Shown in pieces: positions 54,318 through 64,000 of a stretch of 64,000 bases of DNA (the first letter of the stretch is position 1; each line of letters starts with the position of its first letter). A program made the translations under genes and the position numbers. Origin of the DNA: Zhongshania sp. (GTDB lineage: Bacteria > Pseudomonadota > Gammaproteobacteria > Pseudomonadales > Spongiibacteraceae); assembly GCF_029212375.1 (NCBI RefSeq), contig NZ_JARGNU010000014.1, positions 1 through 64,000 on the forward strand, in the 5' to 3' direction. Below the pieces are notes generated by a model. That model had not been told where the DNA came from, searched no databases, and was given only the letters and a program-made list of their open reading frames with translations.

Positions 54318-55039
54318 GCGCTGGTCACTGGCGGCTTGCCGTAATACCAGTCGAGGGTCCATTTTGCTGGTGCGCACTCGATGTTAGTGTATGACTGTAG
54401 GCATTTTTTGAAGCTTGCACGATCCATTTCCTCCGCACCCATGGTCTCAAGATAATCGTTACTTATCTGACAATCAATGAGGGGGAAGCCCCATTCTTGC
54501 AATTGACCGCAAAGATGAACAAAAGCAATTTTTGAAGCATTCGACTCGCGGCTAAACATCGACTCGCCGTAAAACATTTTGCCAATTGCCACGCCGTAAA
54601 GGCCACCAATTAGCTTGCCGTGACGCCATACTTCTACCGAATGTGCCCAGCCGGCGTTGTGTAAGTTTTGGTATGCACTGCGCATGTCATCAGAAATCCA
54701 CGTGCCTGGTCGCTTTTGGCTTAGCTCGGCGCAGCCTTGTATTACGCCGCCAAAATCCTGATCAAAGCTCACGTCGTATTCGAAACGGCGCAATTCTTTG
54801 CGCAGGCTGCGAGCAATATGCAGGCGTTCGGGAAATACCACCGCACGGGGTTGTGGCGCCCACCATAAAATGGGCTGGGACTCCTCATACCACGGAAATA
54901 TACCCTGCCGATAAGCCGCTAAAAGTCGCGGTACGCTGAGATCACCGCCAACGGCCAACAGGCCGTTGGGGTCCTCTAACGCAGATTCAATGGCTGGGAA
55001 ACGCAGGTCAGTCGGATCTAGCCATGGAATGGCGGACAT
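54314..55039 (-). CDS. aat: leucyl/phenylalanyl-tRNA-protein transferase
   Basis: The 241-aa enzyme has FPWYEESQPILWWAPQPRAV and SVEVWRHGKLIGGLYGVAIG followed by GESMFSRESNASK, all Aat hallmarks. It adds Leu or Phe to N-terminal Arg or Lys, again making ClpS substrates. Overlaps bpt by four bases, so both transferases are made together. It starts 17 bases after trxB. Confidence 0.95.
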   Translation of the reverse strand: MSAIPWLDPTDLRFPAIESALEDPNGLLAVGGDLSVPRLLAAYRQGIFPWYEESQPILWWAPQPRAVVFPERLHIARSLRKELRRFEYDVSFDQDFGGVIQGCAELSQKRPGTWISDDMRSAYQNLHNAGWAHSVEVWRHGKLIGGLYGVAIGKMFYGESMFSRESNASKIAFVHLCGQLQEWGFPLIDCQISNDYLETMGAEEMDRASFKKCLQSYTNIECAPAKWTLDWYYGKPPVTSA

Positions 55040-55056
55040 TGATTAAGTTGCCGTAC

Positions 55057-56010
<954 letters not shown>

Positions 56011-56248
56011 TCACTGTATCCAAGCAGGGGGATTGAACTTCGATCAATCCAAAATGACTGAGAATAGGCGCATATCATAGGGTAATTCACTATCGGCAGC
56101 AAAAGCTCTGTGCGGCGACAAGTGTCATGACATAGTGCTAATATTGGGATCGTTTACGCTTTTTCAATGCCTTGCATCAGGCAGTGCGCAAATTTTACGC
56201 ACAAACTTAGGAAACCGTTTTCTTTTGCCAAAATCAACATCAGCATCC

Positions 56249-58549
56249 ATGGTAGAAAACCGTGAAATTTTAAATTTGCGTCTGCGCGAAGGTTTGTTAA
56301 TTGCCTTTGTTGCGGTGTGCATTTATATCTTTGTCTCGCTGTTGAGTTATAGCGGCAATGATCCGGGCTGGTCGCGCACCGGCAATGGCGATAGCGTGGT
56401 TAATACCGGCGGCCCTGTGGGGGCGTGGTTGGCCGATGTGTTCTTTGCGCTGTTTGGCTTTATGGCGTATTTATTTCCTGCCATGCTCGGCTTTAGAGCT
56501 TGGCGCCTGTTTAAGGAGCGCTATCGGCCCGCGGGCTTCGACTCCCTGATTTTTGTACTGCGCTTAATCGGCTTAGTGTTGGTGATGATTTCCAGCACAG
56601 GGCTTGCCGCCAACGGCGATTACGGCAATAGCGGTCTGCCATTTGGTGCGGGCGGGGTGCTGGGCGACGCAGTGGGTCACGCCACCATGAGCTCATTTAA
56701 TGAGTTTGGTAGTCGCCTGCTGTTAATTGCTATTTTGCTGTTTGGTTTGACCGTATTCACGGACTTGTCGTGGATTAGATTAATGGACTCGCTCGGTGCG
56801 CTCACGTTGCGTTTATTTGATCAAAGCCGAGAAAAATTGTATCACTACAAATTGGCTAGGCATGAGCGCCGTAAAGCCGCCGTGGCCAAGCAACAGCGCC
56901 ATGAGTCTGTCGCCAAGAAGACCGAAATACAAAAGACCCGAATTCCACCGCAAATAGCGCCGCCACCAAAGCCAGTGGCCAAGTCGAGCCGACCCGACAA
57001 AGAACGCCAAGCCTCGCTATTCGATGGCCCCGTGACCGGCACGTTGCCGTCGTTAAATTTGCTCGACAAGGCAATACACAACCCCGATCGTGGCTATTCA
57101 CCCGAAACCCTCGAGGCCATGTCGCGGTTGCTTGAAATTAAACTGCTCGATTTTGGCGTGTCGGCCAAAGTGGTCGCGGTATTCCCTGGTCCGGTTATCA
57201 CTCGCTTTGAGCTGGAGCCTGACGCGGGTGTCAAAGTTAGCAAAATTTCGAATTTGGTAAAAGATTTGGCGCGCTCGCTGGCGGTTATCAGCGTGCGGGT
57301 TGTAGAAGTAATTCCAGGCAAACCCTATGTGGGCATTGAAATTCCCAACGAAGACCGGGAAATTGTGAATTTTCACGATGTGCTCGCGTCCGAGGCTTTT
57401 GATTCCTGCAAGTCGCCGCTAACACTCGCGCTTGGTCATGACATTTCGGGCGAGCCGGTGTGTGCCGACTTGGGCAAAATGCCTCATTTATTGGTGGCGG
57501 GTACCACCGGCTCGGGTAAGTCAGTGGGTGTTAATGCCATGCTGATTAGCTTGCTCTATAAGTCGACGCCGGAAGAAGTGCGCTTGATGCTAGTCGATCC
57601 GAAGATGCTGGAATTGTCGGTATACGATGGCATTCCGCATTTGTTAACACCGGTCATTACCGATATGAAAGACGCCGCCAATGGCCTGCGCTGGTGTGTT
57701 GCTGAAATGGAGCGGCGCTACAAGCTGATGTCGAAAATGGGCGTGCGCAACCTAGCGGGCTTTAACCGCAAAATTAAAGATGCCATTTTGGCCGGCGAGC
57801 CGATTAAAGACCCACTGTGGAAACCCGAAGACCATTACCAAGCGGGTCTAGAAGAAGCTCAAGCGCCAGATTTAGTGGTTTTGCCTTCGATTGTGGTGGT
57901 AATTGATGAATTTGCCGACATGATGATGATCGTCGGCAAAAAGGTAGAAGAGCTTATAGCACGTATCGCACAGAAGGCTCGCGCCGCTGGCATTCACCTG
58001 TTGCTGGCCACCCAGCGTCCCTCGGTGGATGTGATTACCGGTTTGATTAAGGCCAACGTGCCTACGCGGATTGGTTTCCAGGTGTCATCAAAAATAGATT
58101 CGCGAACGATTCTCGATCAGGGTGGGGCAGAACAGTTGCTCGGTCACGGCGATATGTTGTATCTGCCGCCGGGAGCAGGCATTCCGATTCGCGTTCACGG
58201 CGCCTTTGTGTCGGACGAAGAAGTTCACCGAGTGGTTGCCGACTGGAAGCGACGGGGCGAGCCCCAGTATATTGACGGGCTTTTGGAAGAAGGTAGCAGT
58301 ACCGACGCCATGCCTGGTATGCCGCCCGAAGGTGGTAGCGACGATGGCGAGGGCGATGCACTTTACGACGAAGCGGTGGCCTATGTTACTCAAAGCCGAC
58401 GCGCCTCGATCTCTGCTGTACAGCGCAAATTGCGAATCGGCTATAATCGCGCCGCCCGATTAATTGAAACAATGGAGGCCGCTGGTGTCGTAACAGAGAT
58501 GGCCAGTAACGGTAGTCGCGAAGTGCTGGCTCCACCTCCATTTGAATAG
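56249..58549 (+). CDS. ftsK: DNA translocase FtsK
   Basis: About 766 aa from ATG 56249 (MVENREIL); the frame is open from a GTG at 56135, but the added stretch is not FtsK-like and no clear ribosome binding site is seen at either. Four N-terminal membrane helices anchor it at the septum. A short linker leads to the motor with Walker [13 protein letters not shown] and Walker [12 protein letters not shown]. The gamma domain ([19 protein letters not shown]) reads KOPS sites. It moves chromosome ends for dimer resolution at dif. Followed 11 bases on by lolA. Confidence 0.94.
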   Translation: MVENREILNLRLREGLLIAFVAVCIYIFVSLLSYSGNDPGWSRTGNGDSVVNTGGPVGAWLADVFFALFGFMAYLFPAMLGFRAWRLFKERYRPAGFDSLIFVLRLIGLVLVMISSTGLAANGDYGNSGLPFGAGGVLGDAVGHATMSSFNEFGSRLLLIAILLFGLTVFTDLSWIRLMDSLGALTLRLFDQSREKLYHYKLARHERRKAAVAKQQRHESVAKKTEIQKTRIPPQIAPPPKPVAKSSRPDKERQASLFDGPVTGTLPSLNLLDKAIHNPDRGYSPETLEAMSRLLEIKLLDFGVSAKVVAVFPGPVITRFELEPDAGVKVSKISNLVKDLARSLAVISVRVVEVIPGKPYVGIEIPNEDREIVNFHDVLASEAFDSCKSPLTLALGHDISGEPVCADLGKMPHLLVAGTTGSGKSVGVNAMLISLLYKSTPEEVRLMLVDPKMLELSVYDGIPHLLTPVITDMKDAANGLRWCVAEMERRYKLMSKMGVRNLAGFNRKIKDAILAGEPIKDPLWKPEDHYQAGLEEAQAPDLVVLPSIVVVIDEFADMMMIVGKKVEELIARIAQKARAAGIHLLLATQRPSVDVITGLIKANVPTRIGFQVSSKIDSRTILDQGGAEQLLGHGDMLYLPPGAGIPIRVHGAFVSDEEVHRVVADWKRRGEPQYIDGLLEEGSSTDAMPGMPPEGGSDDGEGDALYDEAVAYVTQSRRASISAVQRKLRIGYNRAARLIETMEAAGVVTEMASNGSREVLAPPPFE

Positions 58550-58560
58550 AAGTAGAACCC

Positions 58561-59163
58561 ATGCGCCAACTGTTAATATTTTTGTGTTTGTCAGTTTTTA
58601 CTCTTACTGGATTTGCCGAGGGCGATGTTGCCCAGCTGCACCTGCATCTCTCTGGCGCGCAAAGCCTTAATGCCAAGTTTGTGCAGCAGGTTCGGGATGT
58701 TGATGGCGAGCTTTTACAAGAGAGCAAGGGCACAATAGCCCTCAAACGGCCGAATAAAATACGCTGGGAAAGCATCGAGCCCTATCATTATTTGTTGGTG
58801 AGCAACGGCCAAACTGTGTGGCGCTACGACGCCGACCTTGAGCAACTCAATACCGAGGCCTTCGATGCCAATCTGGCGCAAACACCGGCCATGATCATTG
58901 GTATGTCGATAGACCAGCTGGCCGCCCAGTATGATGTGAATGTCAAAAAGAACGGCAATGCCCGTGAATTTGTGCTCACGCCAAAACAGCCGGGCTCCTT
59001 CACCGAAATGGCCTTGATGTTCACCTGGGGCAAGCTTACAGGTATGCGCTTAACGGATACCCTTGAGCAAACCACTAAAATTGAATTTGTTAATCCCAAG
59101 TACAATAACCGCTTTAGCGACCGTGAATTTGAGTTTAATGAGGCTGAGGCGAGCAAGTCTTGA
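58561..59163 (+). CDS. lolA: outer-membrane lipoprotein carrier protein LolA
   Basis: The 200-aa periplasmic protein has a Sec signal (MRQLLIFLCLSVFTLTGFA). LolA family blocks follow: LNAKFVQQVRD, GTIALKRPNKIRWE and GQTVWRYDADLEQ. It carries lipoproteins from LolCDE to LolB. Between ftsK and rarA as in E. coli and Pseudomonas. Its stop overlaps the TTG of rarA. Confidence 0.94.
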   Translation: MRQLLIFLCLSVFTLTGFAEGDVAQLHLHLSGAQSLNAKFVQQVRDVDGELLQESKGTIALKRPNKIRWESIEPYHYLLVSNGQTVWRYDADLEQLNTEAFDANLAQTPAMIIGMSIDQLAAQYDVNVKKNGNAREFVLTPKQPGSFTEMALMFTWGKLTGMRLTDTLEQTTKIEFVNPKYNNRFSDREFEFNEAEASKS

Positions 59164-60458
59164 CAGAAGCCGCTAGCAAAGCGCCTCTGGCGGCGCGTAT
59201 GCGCCCCCAAACCCTAGACCACTATCTTGGCCAAGATCACCTTCTCGCGCCCGACAAGCCGCTGCGCAGGGCGCTAGATTCCGGTCAGCTCCACTCAATG
59301 ATTTTTTGGGGGCCGCCTGGCGTTGGCAAAACCACACTTGCGCAGTTAATCGCGCAGCTCTGTGACGCCCATTTTATTAGTATTTCGGCGGTGTTGGCGG
59401 GGGTTAAGGATATTCGCGCCGCGGTTGAAGACGCCAAACAGCAGCAATTCTTTCAGCGTCGTACTATCTTGTTTATTGACGAAGTACACCGCTTTAATAA
59501 ATCCCAGCAAGATGCCTTTTTACCCTATGTGGAAGACGGCACCCTTATTTTTGTGGGCGCGACCACCGAAAACCCTTCCTTTGAAATTAATAACGCTTTG
59601 TTGTCGCGGGCGCGTGTTTACCAATTAAACCCCCTTAGCGATGCCGCAATTGTTGATATTGTCCGCAACGCCGCTAGCCACGAAGGTTTACAGATAGCGC
59701 AGGCAGAGGTCGAGCGAATTGCTCGCCATGCCGATGGCGATGGTCGTCGCGCTTTGAATTTACTCGAGATTGCCGGTGATATGCTCAGCGGCAGTGCCGA
59801 GCGCGAGTTGCACGGCGATGTTATCGATCAGGTGCTCAGCGGTCAGCCGCGGCGGTTCGATAAGGGCGGCGATCTTTTTTACGAGCAAATCTCAGCGCTG
59901 CACAAGGCAGTGCGCGGCAGCTCAGTGGATGGCGCCCTGTACTGGTTTGCGCGCATGCTCGACGGCGGCTGCGAGCCTTTGTATGTTGCGCGACGCTTGG
60001 TGCGCATGGCCAGTGAAGATATCGGCAATGCTGACCCCAGAGCGTTGCGACTATGCCTAGACGCATGGGAGGTTCAAGAGCGGCTTGGCAGCCCAGAAGG
60101 GGAGTTAGCCATGGCGCAAGCGGTATGCTATTTAGCTGCCGCGCCGAAAAGTAATGCCGTGTATGCCGCGTATAATGCCGTGCGCCGTCAAATTACCGCA
60201 TCCCCGAGCTACGATGTGCCGATGCACCTGCGCAATGCGCCAACCGGGATGATGAAAGACCAGGGCTTTGGCGAGGGCTATCGCTATGCCCACGATGAAC
60301 CCGGCGCCTATGCGGCGGGTGAAAATTACCTGCCGGAAGCACTAAAGGATGAGGTGTATTATCAGCCGGTTGATCGCGGGCTAGAGAAAAAAATCGCCGA
60401 AAAGCTGCGATATTTGCAGGAGCTTGATGATAGTGCTGCCTACAAGCGTTATCGTTGA
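59160..60458 (+). CDS. rarA: replication-associated recombination protein RarA (MgsA)
   Basis: The 432-aa AAA+ protein has [17 protein letters not shown] at the start, Walker [13 protein letters not shown] and Walker [16 protein letters not shown]. It starts with TTG overlapping the lolA stop; an ATG at 59199 would cut off the conserved PLAAR. It acts at stalled replication forks with RecA and the clamp. Confidence 0.93.
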   Translation: MTEAASKAPLAARMRPQTLDHYLGQDHLLAPDKPLRRALDSGQLHSMIFWGPPGVGKTTLAQLIAQLCDAHFISISAVLAGVKDIRAAVEDAKQQQFFQRRTILFIDEVHRFNKSQQDAFLPYVEDGTLIFVGATTENPSFEINNALLSRARVYQLNPLSDAAIVDIVRNAASHEGLQIAQAEVERIARHADGDGRRALNLLEIAGDMLSGSAERELHGDVIDQVLSGQPRRFDKGGDLFYEQISALHKAVRGSSVDGALYWFARMLDGGCEPLYVARRLVRMASEDIGNADPRALRLCLDAWEVQERLGSPEGELAMAQAVCYLAAAPKSNAVYAAYNAVRRQITASPSYDVPMHLRNAPTGMMKDQGFGEGYRYAHDEPGAYAAGENYLPEALKDEVYYQPVDRGLEKKIAEKLRYLQELDDSAAYKRYR

Positions 60459-60502
60459 GCTGAATGGGATAGAATAGCCACCCTGCTTGGAGACGATAAC
60501 AC

Positions 60503-60880
60503 GTGCAAATTTATTTACTTATCGCCCTTGGCGGGGCTTCTGGTGCGCTCAGTCGCTATGGCGTTGGCCGAATGGTCAGCCATTACTTGGCCCAAGAACA
60601 CTGGCCGCTGGGCACCTTCGCGGTAAACTTTATTGGCTCCTTTGTGATTGGTGCCGTGTACGTGCTAATCACGGAAAGATCTGCGCTGCATGCAGATTGG
60701 CGCTATGTTTTGATGGTCGGCTTTTTGGGCGCATTTACCACTTTCTCCACGTTTTCACTGGAGTCGGTGGCGCTACTAGAGGCGGGAAAAATACTGGTGG
60801 CGCTGGCGTATATGCTCACCACATTGATTAGCTGCGTGGTCGCTTGCTGGCTAGGAATCGTGGTTTTGCGCGCTGCATAA
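60503..60880 (+). CDS. crcB: fluoride ion channel CrcB (Fluc)
   Basis: The 125-aa protein has four membrane helices, GGASGALSRYGVGRM near the start and GFLGAFTTFSTFS with the fluoride-binding Phe and Thr. The dual-topology dimer lets fluoride leave the cell. It starts at GTG with GGAG ten bases upstream. No fluoride riboswitch is seen in the 44-bp gap before it. Confidence 0.94.
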   Translation: MQIYLLIALGGASGALSRYGVGRMVSHYLAQEHWPLGTFAVNFIGSFVIGAVYVLITERSALHADWRYVLMVGFLGAFTTFSTFSLESVALLEAGKILVALAYMLTTLISCVVACWLGIVVLRAA

Positions 60881-60896
60881 TTTTATTATTTATTGA

Positions 60897-62231
<1,335 letters not shown>

Positions 62232-62233
62232 AT

Positions 62234-63637
62234 ATGGAGTTCCTACCGCTATTCACCGACTTACGCAATAAACCCTGTTTATTAGTGGGCGGTGGCCAAG
62301 TTGCGCTGCGCAAGGCGCGCTTGCTGTGTAAGGCGGGGGCCAAGTTGCGTCTGGTTGCTCACGAAATATTGCCAGAGCTGGCAACGCTTTGCCTGAACGC
62401 GGGCGGCGAATGTATTCGTGGCGATTACGGCGACCATCTGCTCGATGACGTATTTTTGGTCATTGCCGCCACTGATGATGAAGAATTGAATAAGCGGGTC
62501 TCGGAAGCTTGTCACGGGCGCCATATTCCTGTGAATGTAGTCGATAATCCGGATCTCTGCAGCGTGATTCTACCGGCGATTATTGACCGCTCGCCGCTGA
62601 TTATTGCAGTGAGCAGCGGTGGTAAGAGTCCGGTGCTCGCGCGCTTAATGCGTTCGCGCTTAGAGGCCAGTATTCCCGCCACTTATGGCCGTTTGGCACA
62701 TTTGGTGGGCAGTTTTCGCGACGCGGTAAAAGCCCGCTTTGCCGACATAGACGATCGCCGCCATTTTTGGGAGCAAACCCTGCAAGGCCCAATCGCCGAA
62801 ATGGTGTTTGCCGGCAAAGATAAGGTTGCCAGCGAAATGCTGAGCGAAGCCATTGCCAAGGCCGAAACTAGCTCGGGCGGCGAAGTGTATTTAATCGGGG
62901 CTGGCCCTGGTGATCCTGATTTAATGACGTTTAAAGCGCTGCGCTTACTACAGCGTGCCGATGTGGTTTTATACGACCGTTTGGTGGCACCTGCCATTGT
63001 TGATATGTGCCGCAAAGACGCCGAGCGAGTGTATGTGGGTAAAGCCCGCGCCGATCACGCGGTGCCTCAGCAAGACATTAATAAACTGCTGGTCAAATAC
63101 GCTAAAGAGGGTAAAAAAGTTGCCCGCTTAAAAGGCGGCGACCCGTTTATATTCGGTCGTGGCGGTGAAGAGATCGAAGAACTTGCCGAGGAAAAAATCC
63201 CCTTTCAAGTGGTGCCTGGTATTACCGCTGCGTCTGGCTGCGCCAGTTATTCGGGCATCCCGCTCACGCACCGCGATTACGCGCAATCAGTGCGTTTTGT
63301 AACGGGGCATTTAAAAGATTACAGCTTGAATCTGCCTTGGGCCGAATTGGTCCACCCTAATCAAACCGTGGTGTTTTATATGGGCCTAGTCGGCTTGCCG
63401 AGTATATGTGAGCAATTGATCGCCCACGGCCGTGGTGCCGACACCCCAATTGCGGTTATTCAGCAGGGCACCACACCAGAGCAAAAGGTAGTTGTGGCAA
63501 CGTTGGCAACCATGGTCGACCGGCTAGTTGATGAACCCGTGCGGGCGCCGACCCTGATTATTGTTGGTGAAGTTGTAAGCCTGCGCGAAAAGCTAGCTTG
63601 GTTTGAACTTCGCGATCTTGCTGGCAGCGCGGTGTAA
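62234..63637 (+). CDS. cysG: siroheme synthase CysG
   Basis: The 467-aa multifunctional enzyme has an N-terminal dehydrogenase/ferrochelatase half ([13 protein letters not shown] for NAD; Asn and Asp around [11 protein letters not shown]) and a C-terminal uroporphyrinogen-III methyltransferase half ([18 protein letters not shown], then [13 protein letters not shown]). It makes siroheme for sulfite and nitrite reductases. Just after serS, with two bases between. Confidence 0.96.
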   Translation: MEFLPLFTDLRNKPCLLVGGGQVALRKARLLCKAGAKLRLVAHEILPELATLCLNAGGECIRGDYGDHLLDDVFLVIAATDDEELNKRVSEACHGRHIPVNVVDNPDLCSVILPAIIDRSPLIIAVSSGGKSPVLARLMRSRLEASIPATYGRLAHLVGSFRDAVKARFADIDDRRHFWEQTLQGPIAEMVFAGKDKVASEMLSEAIAKAETSSGGEVYLIGAGPGDPDLMTFKALRLLQRADVVLYDRLVAPAIVDMCRKDAERVYVGKARADHAVPQQDINKLLVKYAKEGKKVARLKGGDPFIFGRGGEEIEELAEEKIPFQVVPGITAASGCASYSGIPLTHRDYAQSVRFVTGHLKDYSLNLPWAELVHPNQTVVFYMGLVGLPSICEQLIAHGRGADTPIAVIQQGTTPEQKVVVATLATMVDRLVDEPVRAPTLIIVGEVVSLREKLAWFELRDLAGSAV

Positions 63638-63692
63638 CACCGCGCTGCTTCGCGACTCTCTTCTCTGAATACACCAAATTTGCGGAGGCTTA

Positions 63693-64000
63693 ATGACTCA
63701 GCTTGATGCTCAAAGCGAGCACGACTACGACTACGATTTATTTGTGATTGGCGCCGGTTCCGGCGGGGTGAGAGCGGCGCGGATGTCGGCCGGCTTTGGC
63801 GCCAGGGTCGCTATTGCCGAATCGCGCTATTTGGGTGGCACCTGTGTCAATGTTGGCTGCGTGCCCAAAAAACTGTTTAGCTACGCCGCCCATTACCGCG
63901 AAGATTTTAGCGATGCCCAAGGGTTTGGCTGGCAAAGTCAGGTAGAGCCCTTGGATTGGCCGCGGCTGCGCGACAATAAAACCCGTGAAATAGAGCGTTT
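63693..64000 (+). CDS. gor: glutathione-disulfide reductase (5' part)
   Basis: Only the first 102 residues are in the window, from ATG 63693 with a GGAGG ribosome binding site. FAD motif [14 protein letters not shown] and the redox-active Cys pair in [13 protein letters not shown] identify a glutathione reductase type flavoprotein. The SGGVRAAR after the first Gly run favours Gor over dihydrolipoamide dehydrogenase. Glutathione from this enzyme would serve the GST and glutaredoxin systems. Confidence 0.88.
   Translation, partial: MTQLDAQSEHDYDYDLFVIGAGSGGVRAARMSAGFGARVAIAESRYLGGTCVNVGCVPKKLFSYAAHYREDFSDAQGFGWQSQVEPLDWPRLRDNKTREIER

Noticed and set aside
60459-60502. possible fluoride riboswitch before crcB
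   Set aside because: The gap is only 44 bp and shows no riboswitch pseudoknot; crcB is probably read from the upstream operon.
60487-60831. 114-aa alternative frame over crcB
   Set aside because: Another frame of the same strand; the crcB frame carries the Fluc motifs.

Overview
The window is a piece of a gammaproteobacterial chromosome, most likely from a marine, Pseudomonas-related lineage such as Cellvibrionales/Spongiibacteraceae. The right third keeps the gene order known from Pseudomonas around icd (cysG, serS, rarA, lolA, ftsK, trxB, aat, bpt, infA, clpA, clpS, cspD, icd, rluE, nudJ, mnmA, hflD, purB, roxA, GNAT). The lineage below Gammaproteobacteria is inferred from this order and from the lipid and ketone genes. 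I found no rRNA, tRNA, CRISPR array, prophage or intact insertion sequence.

The first 2 kb look like part of an integron gene-cassette array. There is one convincing attC site (479-592), at least two degenerate ones, and small cassette genes: an unknown 140-aa protein, a 43-codon ORF, a reverse-oriented RelE/ParE-type toxin with its antitoxin, an in-frame YefM-YoeB chimera, and a ParD remnant. No integrase gene is visible; it may lie to the left or be absent.

From 2 to 34 kb lies accessory metabolism and stress functions: a LysR regulator beside a YqhD-type aldehyde reductase and a GST; an arsR-arsC-acr3 operon; a double-cupin protein; a diguanylate cyclase; a ParDE pair; a marR-emrA-emrB efflux operon; CPBP and Lit-like membrane proteins; an alcohol-forming fatty acyl-CoA reductase; an outer-membrane barrel; an exported two-subunit molybdenum hydroxylase; an MBL hydrolase and HIT protein; a cation/proton antiporter; an unknown lipoprotein; rdgC; and a Baeyer-Villiger monooxygenase/SDR/hydrolase/SDR operon facing a TetR regulator.

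From 34 to 42 kb are two secreted beta-propeller-type lipoproteins, a tiny Rieske protein, a second-type EF-G and a DUF305 protein. From 42 kb to the end is the conserved housekeeping block. It contains a purine/tRNA/ribosome-modification operon (purB, hflD, mnmA, nudJ, roxA, rluE), icd, and the whole leucine N-degron pathway (clpS, clpA, bpt, aat). Then come trxB, ftsK, lolA, rarA, crcB, serS, cysG and the start of glutathione reductase.

Regulatory palindromes stand out at several divergent promoters. These are the TetR/BVMO region (33369-33413), the marR promoter (11198-11243), the arsR promoter (7140-7161), and two near-identical palindromes in front of icd (48789-48806) and between cspD and clpS (50452-50467).
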